Source: Phoronis australis | Lineage: Eukaryota; Phoronida; Phoronidae | Assembly: GCA_002633005.1 (NCBI GenBank) | Contig: NMRA01000289.1 | Coordinates: 222,792 to 286,791, forward strand | Direction: 5' to 3' | DNA: 64,000 bases | In this document: positions 14,101-26,736 of the stretch, in pieces | Layout: each line of letters starts with the position of its first letter | Numbering within the stretch: the first letter of the stretch is position 1 | Translations under genes and position numbers: made by a program | Notes under the pieces: generated by a model | Databases searched by the model: none | What the model was told of the DNA's origin: nothing | What the model saw: the letters and a program-made list of their open reading frames with translations, nothing else

Positions 14101-14935
14101 GATTAAATAATAACACCGCTACTGCTGCTATGGTTTGAAAGGCCAGTTTGCTTTGACTGTTGTGAACAAGACACACATGTAATTGTAGCCATCGCCATTT
14201 TGCTGTACTCTAAGATATTCTTACTTGTGTTTATCATGTTCTGGCTGAGTTGCGTTCACTCTTGTCGAACTTCCCCGAAGTATCATTTTTCAAAAATTCG
14301 TGTCCAGATATAAATTTTACAGAATTATTGTAAAATAACAGGGTCACTCTATGAAATTCAGAAATATTTTTTTCTTACCATGCTTTTGTTTAATTCAACA
14401 TCTGCTATTAATGATTTTCCGTTTCAGTCCTTGGGGTGCCAGCTAATCGAGTCATGATGTGGACGTGTCTGCCGTGTACGAAACTCAAGAGAATTCAAAC
14501 GACGATATAAACTTATGAAAAACGTCGATCGACTAGCATTCCACTCAGGAGAAAATCACCAGCTATATAAAGAGGAAATGTTGTGAAAAATGCAAATCAC
14601 CATTCATTATTGCTTTAAAAATCATACGTGAAATTGATGACGTAATGTATGTTTACACCGGTTGACCAGCAAATAGGGCAATTGGCACGCCGGTACAAAA
14701 TATAGGCTGCTGTAACGGTTTGAATTACCCTACACACAAGTACGCTGATGGTTCTTGTCGGCTCATTAGTCGCTGATCTGGAACGTTTTGTCTTCTGTTG
14801 ATAAAATCACCTGACAGGTGTCCGTGATGATACTGTCTGTAACAGTCTGTAGGCCTGATGTACTCCCATGTTACTGATTAATTAGACCAGTGATGGATTG
14901 TGCGACAAATTGCTCATCAACAACTTGCGTGCTTG
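5111..14935. other. long gene-free intergenic region
   Basis: Nearly 10 kb in which I find no supported gene, RNA gene or intact transposon. Short A-rich near-repeats of GGAAAACAC type lie at 6815-6870. The longest frame (9086-9490, +, 134 codons) has no domain and no splice context. Diverged repeats may be present that cannot be recognised by eye. Confidence 0.4.
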
Positions 14936-14947
14936 TTTATATATACG
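14936..14947 (+). promoter_or_regulatory. possible TATA box upstream of the K2P gene
   Basis: TTTATATATACG lies about 230 bp upstream of the K2P start codon. A start site some 30 bp downstream would give a 5' leader of about 200 nt. Placement is by position and consensus only. Confidence 0.25.
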
Positions 14948-15174
14948 TGCGGAATGCTAAGCAGCTGAGGTTTGGGTGGACTGCTTTGTAAATCTGCGTA
15001 CGTCTGTAGTTAACACCTGGTTTGAATCATTTAGACTGTTTGAATTGATGATGTTATAACTGAAGGTACAAGAAACTTGCAGTAACACGAAAGAAGACTG
15101 AGGGAGAGGTTACAGCGGGCCCGGGAGTGAAGCTGTGTTGTTGTTGGCAAAATTGAACTATTGTAGCTAACCAA

Positions 15175-18100
15175 ATGACGGACAAAAATAAGAGACCGAA
15201 GTCAGAGTTTCAGAGGTGCGTCGGACACATCTACCGAGTAGCTTCCTCTCACATCGGACTAATTCTTCTTTTGGTAGCGTATTCGTTCTTGGGCGCAGCT
15301 ATATTCCAAGCGCTCGAAGGTGGACAAGAGAAACCGTTTTCGAACAGAACAAACATCACGGCAGCTAGGGAAAACTTTCTGAAACTTCTTTGGAATGAGT
15401 CATTTGCGGCAGTGGATTTGCAGAACTGGACTCAGCGTGTGCGCAGTTCACTAAATGAGTATGAGACAGTTTACGAAGAAGCCCTTATAAATGGCGATCT
15501 AGAGGAAAAGGGGGATCCGTGGGATTTCTGGGGTTCCCTCTTCTATGTGGGAACAGTGTACACGACAATAGGTGAGTGAAATTTGTGGTAGAGACAGCTA
15601 CGGGTATATGACTGGGTATGTATAACACTAAGCAAGAAACGAGTAAGCAGACGTAAGAATTTCGCCAGGGAAGCTAGTTTGATCACGTGCTTTGCTTACG
15701 CATGAGGAGTCACTGAACAGTTCTCACAGGTTTTTGCCCATCAGAACACACGTCAATAGACTCTTCACCCTTTCTTCACTCTGTCAAAAACTGCATGCAA
15801 ATAAAGAAAACTTTTGAGTCGTTTCACATCACAAGTACTACAGATGAGCACAGAAACTTTGTTCTCTCTTGTATTTTTGACGCTTTCATTCCCAGAGGAA
15901 ACCAAGCTAGACTAAGAAAAATAAGGACAAAAAATGCAAAAATTATCACTTTTCACCCCAAAACCACCACTTCCCTGCCGATGCTCGACTAAAGCCAACA
16001 TTAGATTCCGAAAGCAAATGTCCTACCGATTCCAAAGATGAGGTCCAAAAGTACCGTCAACCAACTAGTTTTTTTGCAAATCTGGCTTGTTTGAGGGCTA
16101 CCTGAAATCACGGCCAATTTCTCAGTTGCTACACATCAATGCACAACTGCACCAGGGGGCCACCATCTTGAAGAAGAGTGCAGCTACAGCCAAGAAAAGG
16201 GCTTTTTTAATTCTCAGCATGTTCACAAATACAATCAAACCAAATTCGCTTTGCCTACATACAATACCTAACTAAAAATGCCCCCAAGCCTGGCCTATCC
16301 CTAGATTTTAATATTTTGGGAGTGCAAATTGGCCGAGGCAGCAGTCTAACTGTTCAGTGTCACCTGATGATATCTCTCGAAGTCAAGCGTGATCTTCCGT
16401 TTTCGCGAGTTTCGCGCGTCTACGGAACGCACGCCTATTTTGGCATTAAAGGATGCTGGTATGTTGCTAGTTGCGTGGCTTCCCTATTAATGAACTTGTC
16501 TCGGATTGTTCTGCGTTTGCAAGTTCAGTGTTAAACGAAAGTTCTGCACCATCGTTGCTGCTCCGGAATATCATGTCGATAGAGCTGAAATATTGTGAAA
16601 ATCGAGGGGATATTTAGACATTTTTTCACAGGAAGGTGCCATCAATCAGGTGATGCCGAAAGCCTAATCGGGAAACCACAAATATACACCAGTGAGTCAA
16701 ATGGAATACTATCGCGTTTAAGGGCCACCGCAATGGATAGTTGCAACTATGAGCTCAAATGTCTGCCTCACTTCTATTACTTAGCCTCTAGCTATGTTTC
16801 ACTTGAGGTAAATAGCTCGGCGCGTAACTACTCGTCTACGCTCGCCCAAAGTAAAACACTATTAAAGTAAAATGCCACCTGATTTAATTAGTTTTTTACA
16901 GTCTTAATCGGACTATATCCACATCGCCTCTTATACGGTCGACCTCACCTTGCCGAGAGGTGTCGCGTTAACCGGTGAAGAATGTGAGAAACAACGCAGC
17001 GACGTCAGTGGTTCATCTGCAGAGTGAATGCCGCTATATTGTGGTGCATCGTTTCCGCTTGTCCGAACTATCAAGCTGCGAAGAAAGCGGGTATGTCGTT
17101 TTTCGACTTCCTCGAGAGCCCGAAATGCTTAGGAAGTGGCTTGCGGTAGAGGAGAATGAAAAGTACTCTGTTAATAGGCATTGAAACATCTCCGTGTCTG
17201 TAGCCGACATTTCGTCGACAGTGGTTTCTCTGACGAATTCCGGCTTACCAAAGAACTATCCATACGTTGCGTTGCCTGTGCATGTTCACGGCGCATCTAG
17301 TATTTCGTCATTAGTGTATTCCGGGTCGAACTGATAGCCTGTGACACCTAACGATCCGACCCGTGGACTCTTCGTCGCATTACCTCTCGACTAAAGAGCC
17401 GTTTACACTACAAAAATTGACACGGATCAGCTGACACGGAATGAGTTGTTCCAGCGCAAGTATGTGTGCAAACGGGACTGAACTGGAGCAAATAGACACC
17501 GCGGTGACAAATTTTGCCACACGTTTGTGAGATAGAGCAATTTGCCCCCGAACATCTTGCCTCGAGTCAATTATATGTCTAAACACGAAACTGGGGCAAT
17601 GCGGAAATGATCATCTCTACTGCCCTTGCCTAATGACCTACGTACGGGTTCTTTATCTCTGCAACTCTCGTCATTTGTAAACCTGCGCATGTGGGATCTA
17701 GTCTATCCAGCCTGCACTTTCAGTCTTGCCATAGTTAATGTGTATAAAAAAGCCGCTTGACACGGGTCAATTTGCTCGACCTCAGTTGCGCCGGGCCAAA
17801 AGTTGATGTCTATATGGGACTTAAGTCGGGATTGGCCCCGGGCGAGTTGCCATATGTTTATTATTCTGCGTTCTGTTTCAAAATGAATTATTCTCACCCT
17901 AACCAATGCTTATATAAAACCTCAACAAAGTCTGTCTCATTAGATAGAATTTGTAATGCCTTTGGAGTATTCGTGAGTGCAAATGTTTTAAGAAGCCAGC
18001 AATGAATAAACCACTGTGTTACCGGCTTTAGCTGCAATAAAAGTAATTGACCGGGCACCGAGGCCGTGTGAGCGCATGCTAATTCAGTGTTTGCTGACAG

Positions 18101-21100
18101 AAAGTTGTTGTGAAGCAATAACTCGGTTTTATATTTTATTGTCACATGTTAGGGGAATCTTTATTTAGATATTCAAATACATTATACAAATCATTGCTAC
18201 TGCACAACCTTTGGCCTGACGGTTTTGTGGAAGGGGAACCTGACTTCGCGGCCCCCGACAAGTAAGTAGATTTTCAGTTTCGTGACTTATTCACCTAAAT
18301 AATTGCGTGAACACTATTTTTTGGCTCTGCATTATAGTATTTTCATGACTAGAGGTTTAGTTGCCAACTTAAGCTGGTTTATGTTCGTGATGTTCAGTCC
18401 CGGCGGCCGCGACGGGCCTGATCGGGTTCCGAGCCACTGGAGCCTTTTGTGTGTTTAGAACTGAAAAAATCGCAAGTCTAAAAGTACAACACACAACTAT
18501 GTTCCCCCGTCTGTATTTCACGGAAGAATGACTCGAATTTATCTCCTAACACACCTGAACTCCCGCCGCGATCGACCATGGTAAATTGGTCTACCGAACT
18601 CTGTAGGCTATGGTATGAAATAAAACAACACGTTTGTTCAAGAACTCGATGTATTTGTAAGGGGTTTACATCGCATTTTGATGATTTATTGGTGTAAAAC
18701 GATGAATTCAAGCCATAATTTGACACCATGCAGTAAGCGAATCGTGGACGGCTGAATAGGCTGCCGTTAGGTGTCAGGTAATACAACTGAACGTGCTGTT
18801 ATCGAGTGGAACTTCTCGATCTAGATTGATGCAAAATAGGTTGTTTTTTGGGTGGCATTTTCCTTTAAAGCTGCTGAAATGATGTAGACCAAACACTGTT
18901 TGTCAGATTGAGATATCCTGTTTCTCCCGTTTACTACGGTGATCATTCTGAACTGCATTTTAAGCGGCGATGATGATATTAGTGATGCTAGTAATATTGG
19001 CAAATGGTGCACTTATGATATCAATTATTGCCGAACACATAATGGAAATTCACAAAAACGATAAATCTTGTGGGAATGCAGGGAAGTATCTTGGATGTTA
19101 AGTCAGGGGCGCCACGGCAGAGTATTAGCCAGGATTTTGCCCGTCAGGCATTTGCACCCCCGAACTGCCAAATGGAATCTGGTAGAATTTGGGGGGTGGA
19201 CTCCACTGAAATTTCGAAAACGGTTTTGAAGACCAAGAGATTGACGATTCGTCTCGAAGTGAACGACGCCGACAGAATCAGACCAGGTCTATTTATAAGC
19301 GGTGGTAACAATTCCACCTGCGATCTTTTAACTAATCCCAGTTCCGGACTAGTTGAAACCAAATAGCGTAGGCTATAAATTCCACGCAAGCTCCGAAATA
19401 AATTGAGCTGAATTATTTCTTATTAAACCACTTGAAAGGATTTATGAGGTCGCACAAACTTCAATAACCTAATGCTAATAATGCCACAAGGATTAAAAAC
19501 CTGGGTTTAGAAGAGGTTTTCTGCTTCTGTTTGCTAAATAGATGCTGTCAGAAACATAGCTACGGATACAATAAGTACAACATTGCATGCAGAGTAAAGT
19601 ATCCAGTCCAATCTTTGAATTTCGTTTGTAGAAAAACAAGGTTACAACCGTGTAAAATTTTACAATTCAGAGGTCGGAAAACTTTTTGCAGTTGGCCCCT
19701 CCGAACGGAATAAGTGACCCATGTTCAGTCCACTACTTGAAGAATGAAATATGCTAGCAGGGATAGACGCAGGATTTTGCTTTAGCGAGGACTCGTGCTA
19801 AGGAAGTGGGACTATTTTGAATTTTTGAAACGAATTAGAATACAAAAGAAATGAAGGGATATTTAACCTCGTTTTGAAGTGAAATTGTACTTCGGATTAC
19901 TTGGTCTTTTCATTTTTAAAGCGCTCGTTTTTACATACTTTTGGAGACAAATTGGCTTCAGGTTATTGCAACGGAGACTCATAAATGATTATTGTTTACC
20001 GATACGTTATAAGAAATACTAATCAGCAGTCAATTTTTTGGCAAAATAAGGTAGCTGCCTGCAAGTGCCAATGAAACGTATGCTTTGTTATCAACATTTC
20101 TCTTGCTTTGTTGTTGTCAGTAGCGAGTCACTCGACAGCGCCATTCGGACACACTGTACCGATGACAAAACCTCATGTACTCAGAATGCAACGACATTTT
20201 CGAGTGGCCACTGTTCTTTCAATGAAAGAGTGAATTAGCCGATTTAACACACACGTAATAAAAAACGTAACAACTATGCATCTAGGAACCCAGCTTGCCA
20301 AGCCATTTAGGTAGTCAATGTTCGTAGCAGAATGAAACTGAAAACAGATATGATGGAAAACAGACTGCGATCGAATTTCAGCACTTCACCCTGTTTTCTA
20401 AAGGCGCCACCTATTGGAAGGAAGATAGTTGAAGTATTTATGTGATATTGATCTCCGAGCATTATGCACTTTTGATATCATAGGCCGGGGGAACTGTCCA
20501 AATCACATGTCTTTTGATCAGCTGGCGCGAAAATTAGTATTCACTGCTTATGAAATCGTCAGAACGTGATGTCTTACCTCGGTGTCTTTCTATAACCACA
20601 TTAGTTGAGGGGTATCTCATTTTTCTTTCTCAGCTGGGTTGATTAGCTATGCAGGCCATGTACGGCATGAGTGCAGAGTATTTTTAGTCGTCGTCTGATC
20701 TTCCACACATCAAGTTTAATTGGAAGTGCTACGGCGGAGTATATCGTCTTGGCAATTTCGGACAAACGTCGATATCTTGGTTGCCAGGGCTCACACTCTG
20801 ATGTCTCTGATAGCGTGTGAGCAGCCAACCAATCTAGAGGGTCTGTGGAGGAGACAAAAGCGTTTACTGTACTGCAGTCACCCTCTTGTGTTCAGACAAA
20901 GAACTAATGATCATACATCGTGGTTTAGGCCTAACCATTGCACAGCCTCACCCTCGGCTTGTTTATTGCAAAGTGCCGCAGGTTGCCACTCATTTTACCA
21001 TCCACGGTCGCCATCAGTGTCGAGTTTGGGTCTTCCCTGTATATACCTCTGGCTGACCATTGACAAAGCGATAATAAATGGACAACCTCGGTGAGAAAAG

Positions 21101-22600
21101 TAACTTCTTTTAAGAACAGCAACAGCGCGGAATCGAAATCACTTGCTCCGTAGCAGCAACCCGACGCTATTTCGCTGAGGTAAATCGATGTGAACTCCTT
21201 GAAATATGGGTGTTCTGTGCTTGCTGCCATTAGCTAGAAAGCATCCTTATCGATAATTTCGTTCCCTAATCTCAAATCATCTGGGATGCCGCGTCCCCAA
21301 TGTTGATTAGACGTCGGTCATCATTTGGAGTGCCACCTGTTGTAATAGCCATAGTTCATCACGGATCTGAGCACTGTCTGCAGCAACTATTTCATCGACG
21401 TTGTGCTGATCCCCAAGAACTCCATCTGGCTCTACATGCTGCTCCCGATGGAACCTATACACCTCACCTCGACTGGTAAACACAAATATTTCTAGCCAGC
21501 TACTGAACAGTCATTGGAAAAATCTTAAGCCTCTTTCTGTCATTGAACTTTGTCAGGACTCCCATGGCAGTTCAACAATGATGACCGTCTTCGTACTATC
21601 TGACCACAACACCAGGTCATATCCGAGTGTCATCAGACGTATAAGGCTTGGAAATACATTCCATGGACTTACATCCACAACCAGCACCACTGGACCTTTT
21701 CTCTTTGCTGGTGAACCTTCTCTAAAACGCGGTCACAGGACTGTCAGTGTTGATAACCGTCTTCGTTCTTTGTAGGTCAAAAATAGCTTATCTTGTCTTC
21801 ATTTATTTTTTCTTCCACTCAAGCCGTCTTACAAGATGACAAAATGTATTGTAAAGTGTAAGTGTAGTTTAATGATAAAGACACCGCAAAACCGATCAGG
21901 TGCTTTCGGTAATTGATGCCTTTTTGAATAAGAAAAAGTCCCTTGCCACCTATGTTTCAATTTTTATTTTACAGGATATGGTCATATATCACCAGTTACA
22001 ACAGCTGGTCGGGTGGTCACGATGATTTATGCCACCATCGGGATCCCACTTTGTCTTATACTGTTGGCGGACTTGGGTAAACTCTTTACCAGAGCAATAA
22101 AATTCCTATGGTCCTTCATAAGGCGCTGCTATTACACAGGCAAATGCACGAAGAAAAGCCGTTCATCCCCACCACCGAACGAAAAGGGCGAGATGGCGTC
22201 AAACGACGAAGTAGACTTTATTTACGCAGTTGATGACGAATTCAATCTTCCAGTTCCGGTGGCCATTTTAATTACTATAGCCTACATTTTCGTGGGTGCC
22301 GGAATGTATCGAGGATGGGAGAGTACTTGGACTTATTTAGACGCTTTCTACTTTATATTTATTTCTATAAGCACGATCGGCTTCGGAGACATAGTTCCCG
22401 AACATCCTCGGTATTTTATCATAACATGTATTTACATATTCATCGGCCTTGCTTTGGTATCGATGTGCATCAACGTTATCATAACTTTTTTCACCAACAC
22501 TCTCGATAAGGCAGGTCAACGAGTGACCCACGGTCTGCAAAGAACTATGAAAATCCCATTGGAAGACTGCGAGAACGAACAAATCAGGTTTGACCAATGA
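15175..22600 (+). CDS. two-pore-domain potassium channel (K2P, TWK/TRESK-like), two exons
   Basis: Exons are 15175-15571 and 21975-22600, joined at G|GTGAGT and TTTTACAG|GA. Together they encode 340 aa, a normal K2P length. The channel passes K+ through a dimer and sets resting membrane potential. Order: TM1 at about 27-48 (GLILLLVAYSFLGAAIFQAL); an extracellular cap with sequons at N57, N74 and N84; pore 1 filter TIGYGH (131-136); TM2 at 146-167 (YATIGIPLCLILLADLGK); a cytosolic loop of about 60 residues; TM3 near 226-246; pore 2 filter TIGFGD (266-271); TM4 at about 278-306; a short C-tail. The IPLCLILLADLGKLFTRA segment and the GFGD-xVPEHP stretch resemble invertebrate TWK and vertebrate TRESK (KCNK18) channels; subfamily placement is inference. 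The single phase-1 intron splits the first-filter GYG codon region. A stop in good context and a downstream AATAAA support an intact gene. Confidence 0.93.
15572..16865. other. K2P intron 1, 5' part
   Basis: Intronic sequence between the donor at 15572 and the inserted transposon. Open frames of 60-90 codons occur (for example 16595-16870), but none shows a domain or is bounded by convincing splice sites. Confidence 0.5.
16866..18864 (+). mobile_element. Kolobok-like DNA transposon, degenerate (copy 1)
   Basis: The element is flanked by TTAA at 16862-16865 and 18865-18868. Its ends are terminal inverted repeats: AGTAAAATGCCACC on the left, and AGGAAAATGCCACC when the right end is read inward. 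It carries a broken THAP zinc-finger coding segment near its 5' end. TTAA target duplication together with a THAP domain is characteristic of the Kolobok superfamily. A second copy at 52598-54001 shares sequence along most of its length but lacks about 600 bp after the THAP segment. No intact transposase frame remains. It lies in the K2P intron in sense orientation. Confidence 0.75.
17045..17213 (+). pseudogene. THAP zinc-finger relic in the transposon
   Basis: Three reading frames in succession give THAP hallmarks. The first is a C-x4-C start (CIVSACPNY, then GMSFF). Next comes a central block RLPREPEMLRKW. Last is the terminal C-x2-H block VCSRHF. THAP domains bind DNA and occur in P-element, Kolobok and host proteins. 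At least two frameshifts break it, so it cannot encode a protein now. The frame continues for some 20 codons past the finger (VDSGFSDEF) before stops. Confidence 0.7.
18869..21239. other. K2P intron 1, middle part
   Basis: No gene is recognised. A CTCF-like motif at 20402-20417 is listed separately. A minus-strand frame at 20931-21230 has protein-like composition but no confident family. Confidence 0.4.
20402..20417 (-). promoter_or_regulatory. CTCF-like motif
   Basis: On the minus strand the sequence reads CCAATAGGTGGCGCCT, close to the CTCF core (CCANNAGRTGGCGC). The position is inside the K2P intron. It is a motif match only. Confidence 0.25.
21240..21780 (-). mobile_element. possible retroelement-derived relic
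   Basis: Read on the minus strand, discontinuous frames give protein-like segments. One is LVLWSDSTKTVIIVEL followed by PWES near 21560-21640. Another is EVYRFHREQHVEPDG with DELWLLQQVAL near 21330-21470. The first resembles a nuclease-like block (LVLWS-xxx-VIIVELTVPWE) that I recall from retroelement-related proteins of marine invertebrates; this is from memory. Stops and frameshifts show it is dead. It could instead be a fragment of another gene. Confidence 0.35.
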
Positions 22601-22744
22601 TTTAACAAATATGTTTAAAGTTCGAAAAATATTTCCTCTCGCAACAACCTTGAGGATAATTTTTTCTTTGTCTTTACTAATTCAAAACGTTTCTTCAGTT
22701 TCTTAAAATTTGCATGTGTTTTGGACCAAAAAACTTCCCGTGTT

Positions 22745-22750
22745 AATAAA
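22745..22750 (+). terminator. polyadenylation signal of the K2P gene
   Basis: AATAAA lies 145 bp after the stop codon. It is the first canonical signal downstream. Confidence 0.5.
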
Positions 22751-25700
22751 AATAGTTCATTCAACCACAGCGGCCATGTTAATTAAAATGAAGAGAAAAC
22801 ATTATCACTGAACTCTCTTGAACCGTGCCTAAAATGTCAGTTGTGGTGAATTATCGCAGGGAAGTCTGAGTTGCAAGTAATGAGCAGAGCCGAGATAATT
22901 ATCGATACATCGAAATGGAACAAGTCTTCTCATGTAGTTGTGTACCTATCACCTGCAGAAAGGCGAGTTATGCGATGACCAAATTACCTTTAAAAGGTCT
23001 CTCATTGGACAGTGCGAAGTGTCCGTCTGCACAAACGTTACGAATCGCTTACATGCGTGCTTGGCTGGTCTGTTTGTTTTGATTACAATATTCCGATTTC
23101 GTGACCAGGCCATGCGGTCATCTGCGACCTATATGCTCGTCAGTCGGTCGTCGGCGGGAGGAATAACTGTGCGGGTAAAATTAGAGAAGCGTAAGAAAAA
23201 TGGGGGCCGTTGCAGCCGTACGACTTTCTTTTGGTCGACGAAAATTTACGCCCAATAAGGAACCTCAGTTCCTCAGTCGTCGGCGCCGATGATTTAATTT
23301 ACACTTTTGGCGACCTCAGTTTTGATTTGATGACCTGGGATTTTTGCGAGGTCGCAAAATGCGACTCGTCGTTTAGCTAAGCCTCGAGCGCTGGTTTTTG
23401 TTATTATGCAAATAGTGGCGTACACCTTATTCCTGGCGTGGTCAAATACAAGCCCAGTTACACAGAGCAGCACATGCATGAACATACGACAATTTGTTTG
23501 TAAAGGTAGATTCTATGTATTTTAATTAATGAATCGTGCAAAAATTAATTAAGGGCATGGTTTCTCTTTAATGATACACTACGGTGGACTTCCTCCAACT
23601 TGATAATGTTTTGTTCATCAACTTTGGAAATATTATTAAAAGCACATTCCACCCACACCCGCTCAAGCCTCAATATAGTGATCTCTGTATGGTAACATAG
23701 GATTATCCGCAGAAATCATTTCCTGACCAATCCCAGAATTCGGTACGCAAGACACAAGTGACGGAAAAACATAGACGTTGTCACAGGATTAACCAAAAGT
23801 GTCTATTTATAGACAGCGTCGTTAGTCAGTTTGGTCTAAAAAGGCGAGTTAAGTGAACAACTTGGAGAATAATTATTGTATAGTATATTCATGTGTTTTA
23901 TGAATTGTCACCAGTCTTTTGTCCAATCATTTGGACTTCATATGGCACCTGAGAGTAGTTTACAGTGGGCCCTACAGTAAGTCGTGGTTAATATGACACT
24001 TTGAACTTTAGTATGTCCCAACGCCACTGTAACGTCCACCGTTTTCCGCCTAAGTTGGCGAGCCACGTTTTATTGTGCAACGTTTTCTATAAATAAATAA
24101 TGTGTCTCACGCATTCGTTGTTTTTGTTTACTGAAGTACACGTAGTTTAACTCATTATATAGAACTTTGAAATTGTTCCTTAGTTCTACAGTTCAATAGG
24201 TTTTATCGAACGGAAAGTATCCAAGTGAAAAAGCAGTGCGTCATCTCGAACAACATTCATTTTAAGAAAATCAATGTTTTCAAACAAGTTATATTTTAGA
24301 CGTGTTTTACATTCTGGTTGTCATTACTTTCAGTGCTTTTAAAAAAGCGCTAACAACAAATTACAAGTATCGGATCTCCACCAACTTACTTCAAGAATGT
24401 GACCATACGTTTACATCGTGGTACGTTATGATGAAATCGACAGGGTGCAAGTCATGATATTTTAAAATCTTGATGTGGACATTCGCCATGATCTTGCCAC
24501 GTTCCGATATAGCGGATACGTAATGAAACGAACTTTGGGTGGCAGTGAATAGTTTTTTGAGCGACGGTCCAATTTACTTCCCGTCTTCCAGTTTCATTAA
24601 AAATTTGAGACTCCTGGATTAGTTGGGCATTTTAAGTTTTATGTTGCATGTGAAGGTTACGAATGGCATTTGCTTGATTTTTGTGTCTGTTTTCAGTGAA
24701 ACATTGCCAGTTGATGATCCCGTGACCCATTTTTTATTCATTCGTGGCTTTTCTTAAACCTTTACTATTTGCAAGCGGTAGGTTGAACTTTAGCTGGTTC
24801 TTTAGGTACCGGCTCTCCGACACTTTGGAATTGTAAATATTTCTGGTTGGTCGACACCTGGTTTTCACCTGTTTTGTGGGATCTGGAGAGTTTTGGTAGT
24901 TTGAATGCGCTGTTTCTCAGTTCGTAGAAATTACATGTAAGTACATGTAGTGGCTTTGGGAACAAAAACTGCTGATTTGGTGTAGCCAGCTGCACTTCCC
25001 GGGTAGTCGTAAAAGATGGATAATTGACTTTGGAATCAGTTTCAATAGAAAAGAGTGAAATGTCAGTCGGAACACGCAAAAAAGTCCCAAATACGTTTCT
25101 TGTTGAACGGGAGATTACGCGTGCTGTACATCCAAAAGTGTCCGACGGCGTCTTTTGTTTTTAAGTCGAAAATATGGGTCCCGCAAAAACACATGGAAAG
25201 TAACTTTTTTCTTTTTAGCCTAACGGGAAAATAGGACTATGTGGCGTGGAAAATCACTATGATATATCTCAATTTCGCCGTTTGTCAAAAAGCCCGACAT
25301 TTTGATGGTGTAACAGGATAGCGCGAAAAAACGTCAAAAACGTTGACAATCCGCCCAGAACGGGACACTTAGCAAGTACGCAGATTCTTTTGCAAGGTAA
25401 ACTTTTCATTTTTATTTTATTTCAAGAGTATTGGTAAATACTATAAATAAAAGTGCTGCTAAGAAATTGAATTAATATTATATCTGGGCAACAGTTAAGC
25501 AGTGCGCAGATGAGTTATAGAAACAATAAAAACAGTATCAATATATACATATACACTTGTATATAAACACATAACCTTAGCTACTCAAATAAGTGCTCGG
25601 AAGTTACTCAAACACATCTGTTAGTAAACTTTTCATTTATTATTGCGGAACAAACACGTTCACAGCAAGCCACGTCTTTCCGTAAAATAAAGTTACATGT

Positions 25701-26665
25701 TTTTTTTTTTTAAATCAGTGTTAAAACAGTCAAAAATGTCTTGTTGAAAAAAATGAAACCGAGAGACCATGAACAATAATGTTTATAGCATTTCTATTAA
25801 GTATTTTGATAGGCTGATAGGCTAGAGACCAGCCAATTCCCGGTAACCAGCCAGCGCCACCTGTCGGTGCGTGTAATGAATGACCATATTTTGCTAAGTA
25901 ATAGCTGGTTGTCTGGAACCGTACTTCAAGAGTGTCTCTTGATGATCCAAGCTATAAAATTAAGCTTCATTTGATAACTACAACTCCAGCGGCAAATTCC
26001 ATGAAATCACGGAGTCCCAAGCTCTAACACAAGAATCCATGGGTAACGCATGGGGCTTGGGATTCCAATCCTCCAGTTCTACTATTTCAGCAAAGGTTTC
26101 ATTTTTTTACTGAGGCACTTTAAGAAGGGTAAGCAAGATTTGAAACGCCATGATTGGCTAAGCAAGGAGTACAAAACAACCCGCATAATTTTCCAGGAGC
26201 TCGATTTTCAAAAACAACATAGACCAGAACCAATGCGTATACGATTGAACCGGGATTCGTTGCAACCGCAGCGACAAGCTCGGCTGGATGATCTAAAAGT
26301 CACCCAATAAATAGTAGAATACTTTGGGCTTTATTGTCACTGACCTTGCTTTCAACAAATGTCTCGCAAGGCAATCATTGGCGATTTGAAATAAAATCAA
26401 AAAACACAACGGATTTTACTGTTATGTGGCTCTGACCAAAGTTAATAACTTCAACAAGTCTGTCCTACCCAGCTGTAATCTCAAAAGCGCGTTTTGGTTC
26501 TGTAAAACGATAATGTCTCTTAAACACAGTTGTACTATTGCGTCAGAGATTTTCCCTTGACAACAGAAACAGCGGGTGTATTGATTTCTGAATCAATATC
26601 TCGAAACTATTTACTCAAAAATTCACCTCTATGGGACTTTAATCGACCTTCCGACTCATGTTTCC
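22751..26665. other. intergenic region between the K2P gene and the PAN-OLF cluster
   Basis: No gene is supported. Frames at 22938-23258 (+), 24765-25079 (-) and 26050-26310 (+) show no family features. A CTCF-like motif at 25853-25870 is listed separately. Confidence 0.4.
25853..25870 (-). promoter_or_regulatory. CTCF-like motif between the two gene loci
   Basis: On the minus strand it reads GCACCGACAGGTGGCGCT, a good match to the bilaterian CTCF core (CCNNNAGRTGGCGCT). It lies between the K2P gene and the PAN-OLF cluster, where an insulator would be plausible. It is a motif match only. Confidence 0.3.
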
Positions 26666-26736
26666 ATTATTTAAATCCATCACACACGTCCGTCACATTA
26701 ATAGCAGTTCCATTATTGTTCAAGTTGAACTGTACC

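Noticed and set aside
20931-21230. Minus-strand frame with a faint SET-domain-like stretch (TVDGKMSGNLRHF)
   Set aside because: The resemblance covers about 13 residues and lacks the NHSC core of SET domains. It is too weak to call.
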